A DNA stretch of 64,000 nucleotides from Oscillospiraceae bacterium (GTDB lineage Bacteria; Bacillota; Clostridia; Oscillospirales; Oscillospiraceae). Shown one piece after another: positions 7,914 through 18,100 of the stretch. Position 1 is the first letter of the stretch. The number at the start of each line of letters is the position of its first letter. Location of the stretch: assembly GCA_017458065.1 (NCBI GenBank), contig JAFTGD010000043.1:1-64000 (forward strand). The letters are read 5' to 3'. The position numbers and the translations under genes are program-made. Under the pieces are notes generated by a model. That model saw only the letters and a program-made list of their open reading frames with translations. It was not told the DNA's origin and did not search any database.

Positions 7914-7943
7914 GAAACAGGGCCGAAAAATCGGCCCTGTTTC
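7914..7943 (+). terminator. Intrinsic terminator at prophage edge
   Basis: A perfect 13-bp inverted repeat (7914-7926 / 7931-7943) with an AAAA loop; the T-rich right arm and TTG-T tract follow on the plus strand. The remaining 70 bp to the tRNA show no gene. Confidence 0.85.
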
Positions 7944-8014
7944 TTGTTACCGTCTGAACGGTATTTGTACCTCAAAGAACGTGATTGTAAACACCGGTTC
8001 ACGAAGTACGCCTT

Positions 8015-8091
8015 TGGTGGAGAGTGGCGGACTCGAACCGTCGACCTTCCGCGTGTGAGGCGGACGCTCTAACCAGCTGAGCTAACCCTCC
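8015..8091 (-). tRNA. tRNA-Val (anticodon CAC)
   Basis: Read on the minus strand, the 77-nt sequence forms a full cloverleaf: acceptor GGAGGGT / ACTCTCC (one G-U), D-arm TAGCTCAGCTGGTTAGA, anticodon stem TCCGC / GCGGA with loop CTCACAC (anticodon CAC, reads GUG), T-arm with GGTTCGAGTCC, discriminator A and an encoded CCA. Its 3' end points towards the prophage, so it is a plausible phage attachment site. Confidence 0.97.
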
Positions 8092-8102
8092 AGAGCTCAA
8101 CT

Positions 8103-8131
8103 ACTATACCATATCTTTTCCTTGAATTCAA
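8103..8131 (-). promoter_or_regulatory. Promoter of the tRNA-Val gene
   Basis: On the minus strand: -35 TTGAAT (8126-8131), 17-bp spacer, -10 TATAGT (8103-8108), ending about 12 bp before the mature tRNA 5' end. Confidence 0.75.
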
Positions 8132-8200
8132 GAACTTTTTTCTGAGCCCGATGCAAATCGGCGTGAGCACGAAAAACCGGAGCGGAGAAAACGGCTTCCA

Positions 8201-8229
8201 TTGAAAAGCGGAAGACAATCTGCTAAAAT
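8201..8229 (+). promoter_or_regulatory. Sigma-A promoter of the UvrD-like helicase gene
   Basis: TTGAAA (8201-8206), 17-bp spacer, TAAAAT (8224-8229), about 30 bp upstream of the ATG at 8260. Confidence 0.7.
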
Positions 8230-8259
8230 GAAGAACACCATTAGCAAGGGGGCAGACCG

Positions 8260-10410
8260 ATGCAGGAGCTCAATGCCGCACAGCTGGAGGCGGTGACCAC
8301 AACAGAGGGCTTTGTGCGCGTGATCGCCGGAGCGGGCTCCGGCAAGACACGGGCGCTGACACACCGTTTTGCCTATCTGGTGAACGACCTGGGCATCCTC
8401 CCCGGAAACATCCTGTGCGTGACCTTCACCAACAAGGCGGCCAACGAAATGCGCCAGCGCATCCATGCCCTGACCGGGGACAACGACACGGGATATATCA
8501 ACACCTTCCACGGCTTCTGCGTGTCGGTCCTGCAGGAAGACAGCTTCGCGGTGCAGTACCCGAAGAGCTTCCTTGTGCTGGATAACTCCGACATCGACTC
8601 GATGCTGCGCATCATCTACGAAGAGCGGGGACTCACCCTGCGGGACATGACCTTCTCGAACGCCCGGGACATGATCGAGATCCAGAAGCTCTTCAAGCGC
8701 CCGGACTATTACCTGGACATGATCACCATGTCGCTGGACACGCTGCATGAGAAGTATCTTGCCGCGACCAGCACGACGGATATCATCTTTTACGGCTATC
8801 TCTATCAGGAGAAGAAGTGCTTCGGCCTCGACTACAACGACCTCATCAAGTTCTCCCTGTATATTTTTGAAGAGAATGAAGAGAGCCGCCTCAAGTGGCA
8901 GCAGCGGCTGGAATACATCATGATCGATGAGTTCCAGGACATCGACATGCTGCAGTACCGCCTGATGGAGGTGCTCTGCGGCTATCATAAGAACCTCTTC
9001 ATCGTCGGCGACCCGGACCAGACCATCTACACCTGGCGCGGGGCGAATGTGAAGTACCTGCTGGAATTCGACAGGCAGTTCCCAGGGACCAGAACCATCC
9101 TCATGAACGAGAACTACCGCTCGACCCCGCAGATCCTCGCCGCGGCAAACTCCCTAATCTCCCGCAACCGCAGCCGCATCCCCAAGAACCTGACGCCGCA
9201 TCTGCCGGACGGGGAGAGCGTCCTCTGCCACCATGCACCGACCTCCGAGACCGAGGCGGAATGGATCGCGTTCCAGATACAGGAGCTGCACGACCGGGGC
9301 GTGGAATACCGGGACATCACCGTTCTCTATCGGGCGCACTATGTAACGCGGGTCCTGGAGGAGGTGCTGCAGAAGCGGAAGCTGCCTTATACCATCTACA
9401 GCGGGGTGCAGTTCTTCGGCAGGGCGGAGATCAAGGACGCCCTGAGCTATCTGCGCATGGTGGTGTATCAGGACGATCTGTCCTTCCGGCGGATCGCCAA
9501 CCAGCCAAAGCGCAACCTCGGCCTCAGCCGGATGAAGCGCCTGGAGGAATACGCCGACGAGCACAGCTGCAGCCTTTATACCGCGCTGCGCAATCTTCTG
9601 GAGGACGAGGACTTCAAGCGCACCAAAGCGCGGCAGTTTATCAGTCTGATCGACCGCTTCGCCCAGGGCTATGCCGAGCGGCCCATCTCCGAGCTGCTCT
9701 CGGCGCTCCTCAACGACAGCGGCTATGAGGAGATGCTGCGCACCGAGGGAAGCCAGGAGCGCCTGGACAATCTGGCGGAGCTGAAGCAGTCGATTTACGA
9801 ATACGAGACCGGCTGCGGCGAGGAGGCCACGGCGGAACACTATCTGACCCATGTGGCGCTGTTTACCAATCAGGACAGCGCCGACGCCCCTGCCAAGCTG
9901 AAGCTGATGACGGTGCACGCGGCAAAGGGACTGGAGTTTCCTTATGTCTTCCTCTGCGGGATGAACGAGGGCGTCTTCCCCTCGGGGAAGGTCCGGACCC
10001 TGCCCGCCATGGAGGAGGAGCGGCGGCTGGCCTTTGTGGCGGTCACGCGGGCGGAGAAGCGGCTCTACCTCTCCGAGGCGGAGGGGCGGAACCTGGACGG
10101 CTCGCCGCGGTATCCGTCGCGCTTCATCCTGGACATCGACAGCGATCTGCTGGAATATACCGAAGAGCCCCGGGACGGGCTGATCCGGGATGCGCGCAGC
10201 TACATCGCCGTCAGCGAGAAGTTCCTCCCCGAGGAGGAACAGAGTGTGGACTTTGAGGCCGGGCAGCGAGTCCGGCATGCGATCCTGGGCGAGGGTGTCA
10301 TCCGGGAGGTCGACACGGAGAAAAGCGCCTATCTGGTGAAGTTTGACGCCCTGGATACCCTGCGCAGAATCTCTTTCCGGGTCAGACTGGAGGCTGTGGA
10401 GAAACCATGA
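8260..10410 (+). CDS. UvrD/PcrA-family ATP-dependent DNA helicase
   Basis: 716 residues. Superfamily 1A helicase motifs are all visible in order: Q-motif LNAAQLEAV, Walker A AGAGSGKT, motif Ia TFTNKAANEMRQRI, TFHGFC, Walker B IMIDEFQDID, motif III VGDPDQTIYTWRGA, motif IV NYRST, motif V VHAAKGLEFPYVFLCGMNEGVFP and motif VI EEERRLAFVAVTRA. The C-terminus carries a small Tudor-like module (AGQRVRHAILGEGVIREVD) found in PcrA, where it contacts RNA polymerase. It unwinds DNA 3' to 5' in repair and replication-conflict removal. Slightly shorter than typical PcrA; the chromosome may encode another paralogue. It overlaps the next gene by 4 bp (ATGA). Confidence 0.92.
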   Translation: MQELNAAQLEAVTTTEGFVRVIAGAGSGKTRALTHRFAYLVNDLGILPGNILCVTFTNKAANEMRQRIHALTGDNDTGYINTFHGFCVSVLQEDSFAVQYPKSFLVLDNSDIDSMLRIIYEERGLTLRDMTFSNARDMIEIQKLFKRPDYYLDMITMSLDTLHEKYLAATSTTDIIFYGYLYQEKKCFGLDYNDLIKFSLYIFEENEESRLKWQQRLEYIMIDEFQDIDMLQYRLMEVLCGYHKNLFIVGDPDQTIYTWRGANVKYLLEFDRQFPGTRTILMNENYRSTPQILAAANSLISRNRSRIPKNLTPHLPDGESVLCHHAPTSETEAEWIAFQIQELHDRGVEYRDITVLYRAHYVTRVLEEVLQKRKLPYTIYSGVQFFGRAEIKDALSYLRMVVYQDDLSFRRIANQPKRNLGLSRMKRLEEYADEHSCSLYTALRNLLEDEDFKRTKARQFISLIDRFAQGYAERPISELLSALLNDSGYEEMLRTEGSQERLDNLAELKQSIYEYETGCGEEATAEHYLTHVALFTNQDSADAPAKLKLMTVHAAKGLEFPYVFLCGMNEGVFPSGKVRTLPAMEEERRLAFVAVTRAEKRLYLSEAEGRNLDGSPRYPSRFILDIDSDLLEYTEEPRDGLIRDARSYIAVSEKFLPEEEQSVDFEAGQRVRHAILGEGVIREVDTEKSAYLVKFDALDTLRRISFRVRLEAVEKP

Positions 10411-11729
10411 GCGGAAAGACAATCATCCAAAAGAACAGACGGCAGATCCCGCTGCCTGGCCAGCGGATCCTCCGGTCTCTGATCTCGATCCTGCTGTGCT
10501 TTGCGGTATACGCTCTGCGCGGGAGAAGGGGAATGCCCTTCTACTCGGTCATCGCGGCCCTGCAGTGCCTGCAGCCCTATCACAAGAGCATGAACCTTGT
10601 GGCGAAACGGCGTGTCGCGGGCACCTTTGTCGGCGCGGCCTGGGGTCTGGTGACGCTGCTGATCGAGCTCAGGATCACGCAGAATAACGTGCCGGAGGAG
10701 ATGCTGCATTATCTGATCATCAGCCTGATCACGGCGGTCGTGCTCTATTCGACCGTGCTGCTGGATCTGAAGGACGCGTCATACTTCTCGGCGGTGGTCT
10801 TCCTGAGCATCACGATCAACCACATCGGGGATGTGAACCCCTACCGCTTTGTCTACCACCGGACGATGGATACGCTTATCGGCGTGGCGGTGGCGGAGCT
10901 GGTGAACCGGCTCCATCTGCCGCGTACAAGGAACCGGGACACGCTCTTTGTCTCCGGCATCCACAATACCATCTTCGGCATGGGGCAGAAGATCAGCGGC
11001 TACGCCAAAGTGGAGCTGAACCGCCTCATCGAGGACGGCTGCCTGTTCACCGTCTCCACCATCCAGACCCCGGCCACCGTGCGTGAGCTCTTGCCGGAGG
11101 TCGATATCAGGCTGCCGGTGATCGCGGCGGACGGGACGCTGCTGTATGATATGAATAAGCGCGAGATCCTCGACGCGGTCTATCTGGACCCCGGGACGGT
11201 GTGCAGACTCTGTGCCTTCCTCGACGAGCGCGAGGTGGAGTATTTTGTCAATCAGACCCATTACAACACCCTGATCATCTACTACGGCGAGATGAAGAAC
11301 GAGGCGATCCGGAGCATCTATGACCAGAAGCGGCAGTCGCTCTACCGCAACTTTACGCCCAGACGGGGAGAGACCAGCGAGCACATCCTCTACTTTCTCC
11401 TGGCGGACGAGGAGGCAAAGCTGCAGCATGTGATGGAAGAGCTCAGGGACCAGCCCTGGGCGTCGGGGATCCGCGTCACCTATGACCGCTCCCAGTCCCA
11501 TGACAACTGGCTCTGCATCAAGCTTCTCCCGGTCGAATCCAGCCAGGAGAGCATGCAGCGGCGGCTGATGGCCCGCCTCGGCGTCGAAAAGCGCGTCACC
11601 TTCGGCAGCCGGCCCGGGACCTGCGACGTCACTATTCAGGACACGGATAAGGACCGCATGGTGAAGGAACTGAAACGCCGTTTTGAGCCGGTCAGCCTCT
11701 CCGGCTGGAAGAACATCTTCCGTATCTGA
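10407..11729 (+). CDS. FUSC-type membrane protein fused to a degenerate HAD-like domain
   Basis: 440 residues, translationally coupled to the helicase gene. Residues ~20-170 hold about five or six hydrophobic helices in the arrangement of aromatic-acid-exporter/FUSC proteins (GMPFYSVIAALQCLQPYHKSM; VAKRRVAGTFVGAAWG; DTLIGVAVAELVNRLHLPR). Residues ~178-440 read like a Cof/HAD-IIB hydrolase (FTVSTIQTPATVRELLPEVDI, PVIAADGTLLYD), but the catalytic DxDGT is replaced by GIHNT at ~184-188 and the terminal GDGxND by GSRPGTCD. The HAD part therefore seems to be a non-catalytic sensory or structural domain. Substrate unknown. Confidence 0.75.
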   Translation: MSGKTIIQKNRRQIPLPGQRILRSLISILLCFAVYALRGRRGMPFYSVIAALQCLQPYHKSMNLVAKRRVAGTFVGAAWGLVTLLIELRITQNNVPEEMLHYLIISLITAVVLYSTVLLDLKDASYFSAVVFLSITINHIGDVNPYRFVYHRTMDTLIGVAVAELVNRLHLPRTRNRDTLFVSGIHNTIFGMGQKISGYAKVELNRLIEDGCLFTVSTIQTPATVRELLPEVDIRLPVIAADGTLLYDMNKREILDAVYLDPGTVCRLCAFLDEREVEYFVNQTHYNTLIIYYGEMKNEAIRSIYDQKRQSLYRNFTPRRGETSEHILYFLLADEEAKLQHVMEELRDQPWASGIRVTYDRSQSHDNWLCIKLLPVESSQESMQRRLMARLGVEKRVTFGSRPGTCDVTIQDTDKDRMVKELKRRFEPVSLSGWKNIFRI

Positions 11730-11768
11730 TCAACCGGGCAGTCCTGCGAAGCGGACGCGCATAGGCTC

Positions 11769-11797
11769 TTGCAGGCAGTGTAAAACAGGAGTATAAT
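11769..11797 (+). promoter_or_regulatory. Promoter of the aminotransferase gene
   Basis: TTGCAG (11769-11774), 17-bp spacer, TATAAT (11792-11797), 30 bp before the start codon. Confidence 0.75.
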
Positions 11798-11827
11798 GAT
11801 CAAAATCGGCAGAAAAGAGGAATCACC

Positions 11828-13015
11828 ATGTTTAATAAACAGGCATATAAAATGGGAGCGGCCCCCAACCAGATCCGGCAGATCTTCGAGTACGGCCGCC
11901 AGCAGGCCAAGCTCCTCGGCGAGGACAAGGTCTATGACTTCAGCCTGGGCAATCCGTCGATCCCGGCGCCCGAGCAGGTAAACCGCAGCATCAAGGAGCT
12001 TCTCGATACCGAGAGCAGCATCCGGATCCACGGCTATACCAGCGGCGTGGGCGGAGACCCGCTGCGCGAGGCGGTCGCGAGGAATCTTACGGAGCGTTTC
12101 GGCGTTAAGGCTTATGCGCGCAATATCTTCATCAGCTGCGGTGCGGCCCCTGCCCTGCAGGCGGTGCTGCTTGCCCTGCGGACCGAGCACAGCGAGATCA
12201 TCGGCGTGGCGCCGTACTTTATGGAGTACAAGGCTTTCACCGAGGCAAACGGGAGCAAGTTTGTCCTGGTGCCCGCGGACCTGGAGAAGTTCCAGGTCAA
12301 TATGGAAGCGCTGGCGGAGGCGGTCAACGAGAACACCCAGGCCGTGATCCTCAACTCGCCGAACAATCCGAGCGGCGCGGTCCTGACGGAGGAGACGCTG
12401 CGCAAAGTGGCGGCCCTTCTGACCGAGCGGTCCAAGCAGTACGGACACCCGATCTACATCATCGCGGACGAGCCCTACCGCGAGTTGGTCTATGACGGCG
12501 CGGTCGTCACCTTTATCCCGACGATCTACCGGGATACCGTGGTCTGCTATTCCTGGTCCAAGTCGCTGAGCCTTCCCGGCGAGCGCATCGGTTATGTCTA
12601 TGTGCCCGAGGAGGCGACCGACTCCCGCGAGCTGTTCCTCGCCGTTGCCGGCGCGGCCCGGGCCAGCGGACACATCTGCGCGCCGTCTCTGATCCAGCGC
12701 GCGGTGGCGGCAAGCATCGACTGCATGCCGGATCTCGAGGCCTATGAGATCAACCGGAAGCTCCTTTACGAGGGACTGACGGAGATCGGCTATGAGTGCG
12801 TGAAGCCGGACGGAGCCTTCTATCTGTTTGTGAAGACGCCCGGCGGCGACAACAGCGTTTTCTGCGAGAGGGCAAAAGCCAAAAATCTGCTGGTGGTCCC
12901 GTCGGAGCCCTTCGGCGTCGAGGGCTACTTCCGCCTGGGCTACTGTGTGTCGAAGGAGACCATCGTAAACGCCCTGCCGGTGTTCCGGGAAGTGTATCAA
13001 GCGGATTCCCATTAA
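11828..13015 (+). CDS. PLP-dependent class I/II aminotransferase
   Basis: 395 residues, fold-type I aminotransferase. Motifs: substrate/PLP loop FSLGNPSIPAP, glycine-rich GYTSGVGGDPLREAV, NSPNNPSGAVL (Asn binding the PLP O3'), IADEPYRELVY (Asp/Tyr pair), and the Schiff-base lysine in SWSKSLSLPGERIGY (Lys245). The RIGYV and FRLGYC Arg residues bind the substrate carboxylate. Such clostridial enzymes act as aspartate/alanine or aromatic aminotransferases; the substrate cannot be settled here. Monocistronic, with its own promoter and a bidirectional terminator behind it. Confidence 0.92.
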   Translation: MFNKQAYKMGAAPNQIRQIFEYGRQQAKLLGEDKVYDFSLGNPSIPAPEQVNRSIKELLDTESSIRIHGYTSGVGGDPLREAVARNLTERFGVKAYARNIFISCGAAPALQAVLLALRTEHSEIIGVAPYFMEYKAFTEANGSKFVLVPADLEKFQVNMEALAEAVNENTQAVILNSPNNPSGAVLTEETLRKVAALLTERSKQYGHPIYIIADEPYRELVYDGAVVTFIPTIYRDTVVCYSWSKSLSLPGERIGYVYVPEEATDSRELFLAVAGAARASGHICAPSLIQRAVAASIDCMPDLEAYEINRKLLYEGLTEIGYECVKPDGAFYLFVKTPGGDNSVFCERAKAKNLLVVPSEPFGVEGYFRLGYCVSKETIVNALPVFREVYQADSH

Positions 13016-13066
13016 AAGACAGACAGAATCACCGTTTCAGGAATAACAGAAACGGATTGAAGAAAC

Positions 13067-13094
13067 AAAAAATCACCCGTGAGGGTGATTTTTT
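13067..13094. terminator. Bidirectional intrinsic terminator between convergent genes
   Basis: 12-bp stem AAAAAATCACCC / GGGTGATTTTTT with loop GTGA; A-run on the left and T-run on the right serve both strands. It separates the aminotransferase from the convergent MATE gene. Confidence 0.93.
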
Positions 13095-13095
13095 G

Positions 13096-14460
13096 TTACC
13101 GGTCGAGGATCGTCCGGCTGCGGTCCATCCAATTTGCCTTTCGGAAGTAGATGAGAATGATGATGCTGGTCAGCGTCCAGGAGGCCACATAGGTCAGGCA
13201 GAGCACCGGGAGCGTGTGGAACCACCGGAACAGGGTGATGATCCAGAGAATACGGAACAGGCAGATGCCGAGCCCGATGATGATGACGGGACGCACGGCG
13301 TCTCCCGCGCCGCGGAGAACGGCGGTGAGCACCTCTATCACGGTCCAGGCGAAGTAGAAGGGGACAAAGTAGGTCATCATCTCATAGGTCGTCGCGATGA
13401 CGGCCTGATCGGTGGTCAGCAGTCTCAGCAGCGGCTTTGCCAGAAGCATGATGAGAGCGCTCAGCGAAATCGTGATCAGGAAGGCAAGCGTCATGCCCTG
13501 CCGGACGCAGAGTTTGACCCGGTCGGTTTTGCGCGCGCCGAGATTCTGCCCGATGAAGCTGGTGATCGCGGCGCCGAGGGCGTTGCTGACCGCCCAGAAG
13601 ATACCGTCGGTTTTGGAGGTCATCGCCCAGGAGGCGACCACAACGGTGCCGAGGGAATTGACGCCGATCTGAATGATCATGTTGGAGACGCCGTACATGG
13701 CGTTCTGCAGGCCGGAGGGGAGGCCGAGGCGGAACATGTTGGCGAGATAGACGCCTTTCAGCTTCAGCTCCCGCAGGCTCAGCCGGTAGGACTCCTTTGT
13801 GCGCATCAGCTTCCGTGTCAGAAGCAGCATGTTGACGATCTGGGCGGCAACGGTCGCGATGGCGACGCCGGCGATCCCCCAGTGGAAGAAAACCACAAAC
13901 ACGACGTCCAGAATGATGTTCGTAATACAGCCGGCCACCATGTAGAGAAACGGGCTCAGCGAGTCGCCCACCGAGCGGAGCATGTTGGACTCCATGTTCA
14001 GGACCAGGACAAAGGGGACGCCGAGAAAATAGATCCTCAGATACAGGATGGACCCGGGCAGTGTGTCCGCCGGCGTGCGGAGAACCCGGAGCATCCAGGG
14101 GGAGGCAAGCAGGCCGAGACCGGTCAGAAAAAGTCCGAGCAGGGCAAAGACCGCGAGCGCATTGCCTGCGGCAACACGGACATCCTCGGTGCGGCCCGCG
14201 CCGTAGATCTGGGCGATCACGACGGAGGCGCCCGCCGTTGTGGCGACGAAGAAGCCGATGAGCAGGTTGATGATCTGAGCCGAGCTGCCGCCCACGGCGG
14301 CCAGAGCCACCGTCCCGACAAAACGGCCGACGATCAGACCGTCGACCGCGTTATAAAGCTGCTGAATACAGGTTCCTGCCGCAATCGGCAGGAAAAACAC
14401 CAGAAGACGTTTCCAAACGACCCCGGTGGTGAGATCCTTGCTGTGAAGTTGTCTGTTCAT
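13096..14460 (-). CDS. MATE-family multidrug/metabolite exporter
   Basis: 454 residues from ATG 14460 (MNRQLHSKDL); longer starts would run into the upstream kinase gene. About 12 transmembrane helices are visible. MATE hallmarks include FFLPIAAGTCIQQLYNAVDGLIVGRFVGTVALAAVGGSSAQIINLLIGFF near the N-terminus and the repeated pattern after the midpoint (LGLPSGLQNAMYGVSNMIIQIGVNSLG). It belongs to the DinF/NorM-like Na+ or H+ antiporters exporting cationic compounds; substrate unknown. Lies 16 bp after the cytidylate-kinase-like gene and is probably co-transcribed with it. Confidence 0.92.
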   Translation of the reverse strand: MNRQLHSKDLTTGVVWKRLLVFFLPIAAGTCIQQLYNAVDGLIVGRFVGTVALAAVGGSSAQIINLLIGFFVATTAGASVVIAQIYGAGRTEDVRVAAGNALAVFALLGLFLTGLGLLASPWMLRVLRTPADTLPGSILYLRIYFLGVPFVLVLNMESNMLRSVGDSLSPFLYMVAGCITNIILDVVFVVFFHWGIAGVAIATVAAQIVNMLLLTRKLMRTKESYRLSLRELKLKGVYLANMFRLGLPSGLQNAMYGVSNMIIQIGVNSLGTVVVASWAMTSKTDGIFWAVSNALGAAITSFIGQNLGARKTDRVKLCVRQGMTLAFLITISLSALIMLLAKPLLRLLTTDQAVIATTYEMMTYFVPFYFAWTVIEVLTAVLRGAGDAVRPVIIIGLGICLFRILWIITLFRWFHTLPVLCLTYVASWTLTSIIILIYFRKANWMDRSRTILDR

Positions 14461-14476
14461 ATGCCTGATGCCTCGG

Positions 14477-15115
14477 TTATGCCTGATGATCCGGTAGGTC
14501 GAACCAGCGCATGGCAAAGTCTGCCACGGCGGGGGCAAGCTGCCTGATCTCCCATGCCGTCGCATTGACGGTGAGATCAAAGGAGCTCGCGTCGCTTTTT
14601 GCCTTGCCGGTCAGAATCTCGCGGGTATGCATGCGGTTTTTGTCGATGCGGCGGATGTTGCGGACGATCTCCTTTTCGGAGAGACGCTCTGCCTCCGCTT
14701 TCTTCCTCTCGTGGGCAAGGCAGCGCTCTGTCCGCGCGGCCAGCTCGGCACAGACGTAGACGCGGAAGGGGTGATACTCCTGCAGAATGACATCCGCGTC
14801 CCGGCCGACAATGATGCAGTCGTTGCCGGCTTCGGCAATTTCCCGGATGATTTCCCGCTGCCGGACCAACAGTCTGGTGCGGACGCTGTGGTCAAAGCCC
14901 AAATGGGAGAAACTGTTTTTATATGTCAGCTGGACACTGTGCCAGCCGTGATGGCTGAGGACCCGGCGGATCGCCTCCGGGTCCATGTCATGCTCGTCGG
15001 CAAGGGCCTCGATGATCTCCTTGTCGTAGTAGTCCCAGCCGAGAAGGTCGGAGAGCCGTTTGCCAAGCTCCCGGCCGCCGCTGCCGAACTGCCTGCTTAC
15101 TGTAATAATGCGCAT
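14477..15115 (-). CDS. Cytidylate kinase-like protein (AAA_33/Cytidylate_kin2 type)
   Basis: 212 residues. The N-terminus ITVSRQFGSGGRELGKRLSDLLGWDYYDKEII is the nucleotide-binding P-loop region of the cytidylate-kinase-like family; the family also shows IIVGRDADVIL, RVYVCAELAARTERCL and NIRRIDKNRMHTREILTGK, all present. The family is common in gut Firmicutes and its true substrate is not firmly known; it is distinct from the housekeeping Cmk. The first gene of a two-gene unit with the MATE exporter. The divergent spacing to neighbours is short. Confidence 0.88.
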   Translation of the reverse strand: MRIITVSRQFGSGGRELGKRLSDLLGWDYYDKEIIEALADEHDMDPEAIRRVLSHHGWHSVQLTYKNSFSHLGFDHSVRTRLLVRQREIIREIAEAGNDCIIVGRDADVILQEYHPFRVYVCAELAARTERCLAHERKKAEAERLSEKEIVRNIRRIDKNRMHTREILTGKAKSDASSFDLTVNATAWEIRQLAPAVADFAMRWFDLPDHQA

Positions 15116-15168
15116 TGCATTGCTAACCTCTGGTTTCTTTTGGTGTTATATGGGTGAGGGAAACTGCC

Positions 15169-18100
15169 TCAGTAAATGGCGCAGCCGTTTCGTCCGGCTT
15201 CTTTCACCCGATAGAGCGCCGTGTCGGCGTCGGTAAAGATGTCGCCCTGCGGATTGTCCCGGTCGGAGAAGGCGACGCCCACGCTCAGCGAGACGGGCGG
15301 CAGATCGTCTTTCGGATGCAGGAGGAGGTCGTTTGCGCGGCTGATCTTGCTCCTGACCAGCTGGGCCATCGAGCTGTTCACACGCGTCATCACCACGACA
15401 AATTCATCACCGCCGATGCGGCAGATGATATCGACGGAGCGGAAGCTGTGCTGCAGGATCTCCGCAACGCGCTTCAGTACCCGGTCGCCCACGGCGTGGC
15501 CGTAGGTGTCGTTGACGCTCTTGAAGTAGTCGATGTCGATGATCAGCAGCGCCATGTGCGAGGTATCGACGCTCTTCATCAGCAGGTCATAGGCGCCGCG
15601 GTTGAAGAGGCCCGTCAGCGCGTCGTGGGACGCCTCGTGGCTCAGTTTTTCACGGGCGGCTCTGTTCTCGTCGAGAATGGTGTTGTAGGTGCGGGTGACA
15701 AAGCGGAGCTCCTCGGCGCCTGTCGGCTCCATCATCTCCTGCGCGCGCATTTTCTCAACCATCTTCGTCAGCGGTTTGCGGATCTGCACGCTGACGAAGA
15801 TCACAATGCCGAGGGTGATCGCGAGGAACAGGATCGTCAGGAAGGTCTGCAGCCGGACCAGCAGAGACATCTGGGCGGAGGCTTTCTCCAGCTCCTGACT
15901 GGAGGAATGGATCAGCGCCTGGGTGCAGAGGTTGACGTTCTCGCGGATGCGGTCTTTGTAATGCATGTAGTTGTTGTCAAAGACAAGAGATTCCGCTTTT
16001 TCCTTGAGCTCGTCGGGCGTGAGGCGCAGGTCCTCTTCGCTGAGCCTGATGGAGGCGATCTCCTCCGGGATGTCCGCCGGATCATAATTGCCGCTCTCCA
16101 GCGCCATGCGCATGGCCAGATATTCCGTTGAGACCAGTTCGTTGGAGAGCGCCAGGGCGGTGTTCAGGCTGGAGAGCGCGGTGGCGTCCCTCCCGTTGAG
16201 AAGCTGTTCCAGATTCTCCACTGCGAGGTCTCGCCTGCGGGTGACGTTGACTTCCTCAAAAAAGTCCTTCAGATATTCGATGTCGCCGGTCACCACAAAG
16301 CAGCGGACGCGGTCCGTCAGATAATCCGAACCGGATTCCATATCCGAGGCGGCAAATTCGGCGGAGATGTACCGGTCGCTCGCCCGCTCCATCCGCCGAT
16401 AACCGTTTGTAACCGAGAGGTCGGAGATGAAAAGGGTAACCGCGGCGAGCACCGCAAGCACGAGGAAGAACAGGTTTGCGGTTTTCAGCTGGATGCCGTC
16501 ATGCGGCTTCTCTTTGATGCCGGGCTCCGCCGTCTCTTCGATCGCCTCGGGCTCTGCGGGCTCCTGCGGGGGAGGATTATGAGCGGCGGATTGGATAATG
16601 TCCTCGGGGAGAAGCCGGGACGCGGCCGGCGCCTGCTTCTGAACATCGGATTTGTCCGCTTCCTTCTTCTGGAGAATAAAGGCTTCAAATTCCGCGGCAG
16701 GTACCGGCTTTGAGAAGAAGTATCCCTGTACAAGATCACAGCCCATTTTCTTCAGCGTGTCAAACTGCGCCTCGGTCTCAACGCCTTCCGCAATGATCGG
16801 GACCATAAGATAGCGGGCGATCTCAATGATGATCTCCAGCATGTGGACATTGCCTTCCGGCTTGAACGCGTTGCGGATAAACTGCATGTCAAGCTTCAGC
16901 GTATCGATCGGCAGGGTGGAGACCATGTTCAGCGAGGAGTAGCCGGAGCCGAAGTCGTCCATCTCAATATGGAAACCGAGATTCCGAAGCTGCTCTACCG
17001 TCCGGATAATCTGGCCGGAGTCCTGCGTATAGGCCGATTCCGTTACTTCAAGGTGGAGGTCCGAACAGGCCAGGCCGTGCTCCCGGACGATCTCCTGAAG
17101 CGTGGAGGGAAGCTGTGGGTCGAACATGTCAATGCGGGATACGTTGACCGAAACGGGAATCGCGTAGCCGAAGCGGTCTTTCCATTCCCGGATCTGGCGG
17201 GCCGCTTCCTGCCAGACATAGTAGTCAAGCCGCTGGATCAGCCCGTTCTCTTCAAAAAGCGGGATAAACGCACCGGGGCTGACCATACCCAGACGAGGAT
17301 GGATCCAGCGCACAAGCGCCTCCGCGCCGGCAAGGACCGGCGTATCCGGACGCACGTCAAACTTCGGCTGATAATAGACCCGGAACTGGCGCTCTTCGAT
17401 GGCGGAGGAAAAATCCTCAATCAGCTGCTCGGCGAACAGGTTCTTCTCGTGGAGCGCGTCGTCATAGAGCCCGACGGTCCTGGTGAAGCTGCCCCGGACC
17501 GTATCCGCGGCCATCTTGGCCCGGTCAAAGCGCCGATCCAGATCGATGGTTTTGTCCACATTCGAGTACACGCCCATGCGGAGGCGGACACGGGTGGCCG
17601 AAGTGTCCGTATCGCCCGCAAACCCGGCGGAGGCCCTGTCGAGAATCTCCTGATAGTCCTCCCGGTGGGGGCAGTAGGCCATAAAGGTGTCGGCGTCTCT
17701 GCGGCAGACGATGCCGCCGGAGCTGAACACCGTCTCGCGGATGTTCTGGCTGATGCGCCGGAGCACCTCATCGCCATAGGCCTTCCCATAGCGCTCGTTG
17801 ATCATGTGGAAGTGATTGACGTCCACGATGATGGCGTCCATATTCAGGTCCTTGTTGCGCAGATCAAGCTGTTCTGCGTGGTAGAAGAAAAACTCCTTAT
17901 TGTATAGGCCGGTCAGCTCGTCGCGCTCGGTGGACTGGATGGTGCTGCGGTCTTCTTTGAGCTCGATGATGCGGCGAATGCGCGCCAGGGGAACCGACAT
18001 ATCCACCGGATACGGCTTTGAAAGGAAGTCAATGGCGCCAAGCTGCAGACACCGCGCTTCGGAGGCGGCATCGGAAGTGGCGACAATGATCGGGATCTGC

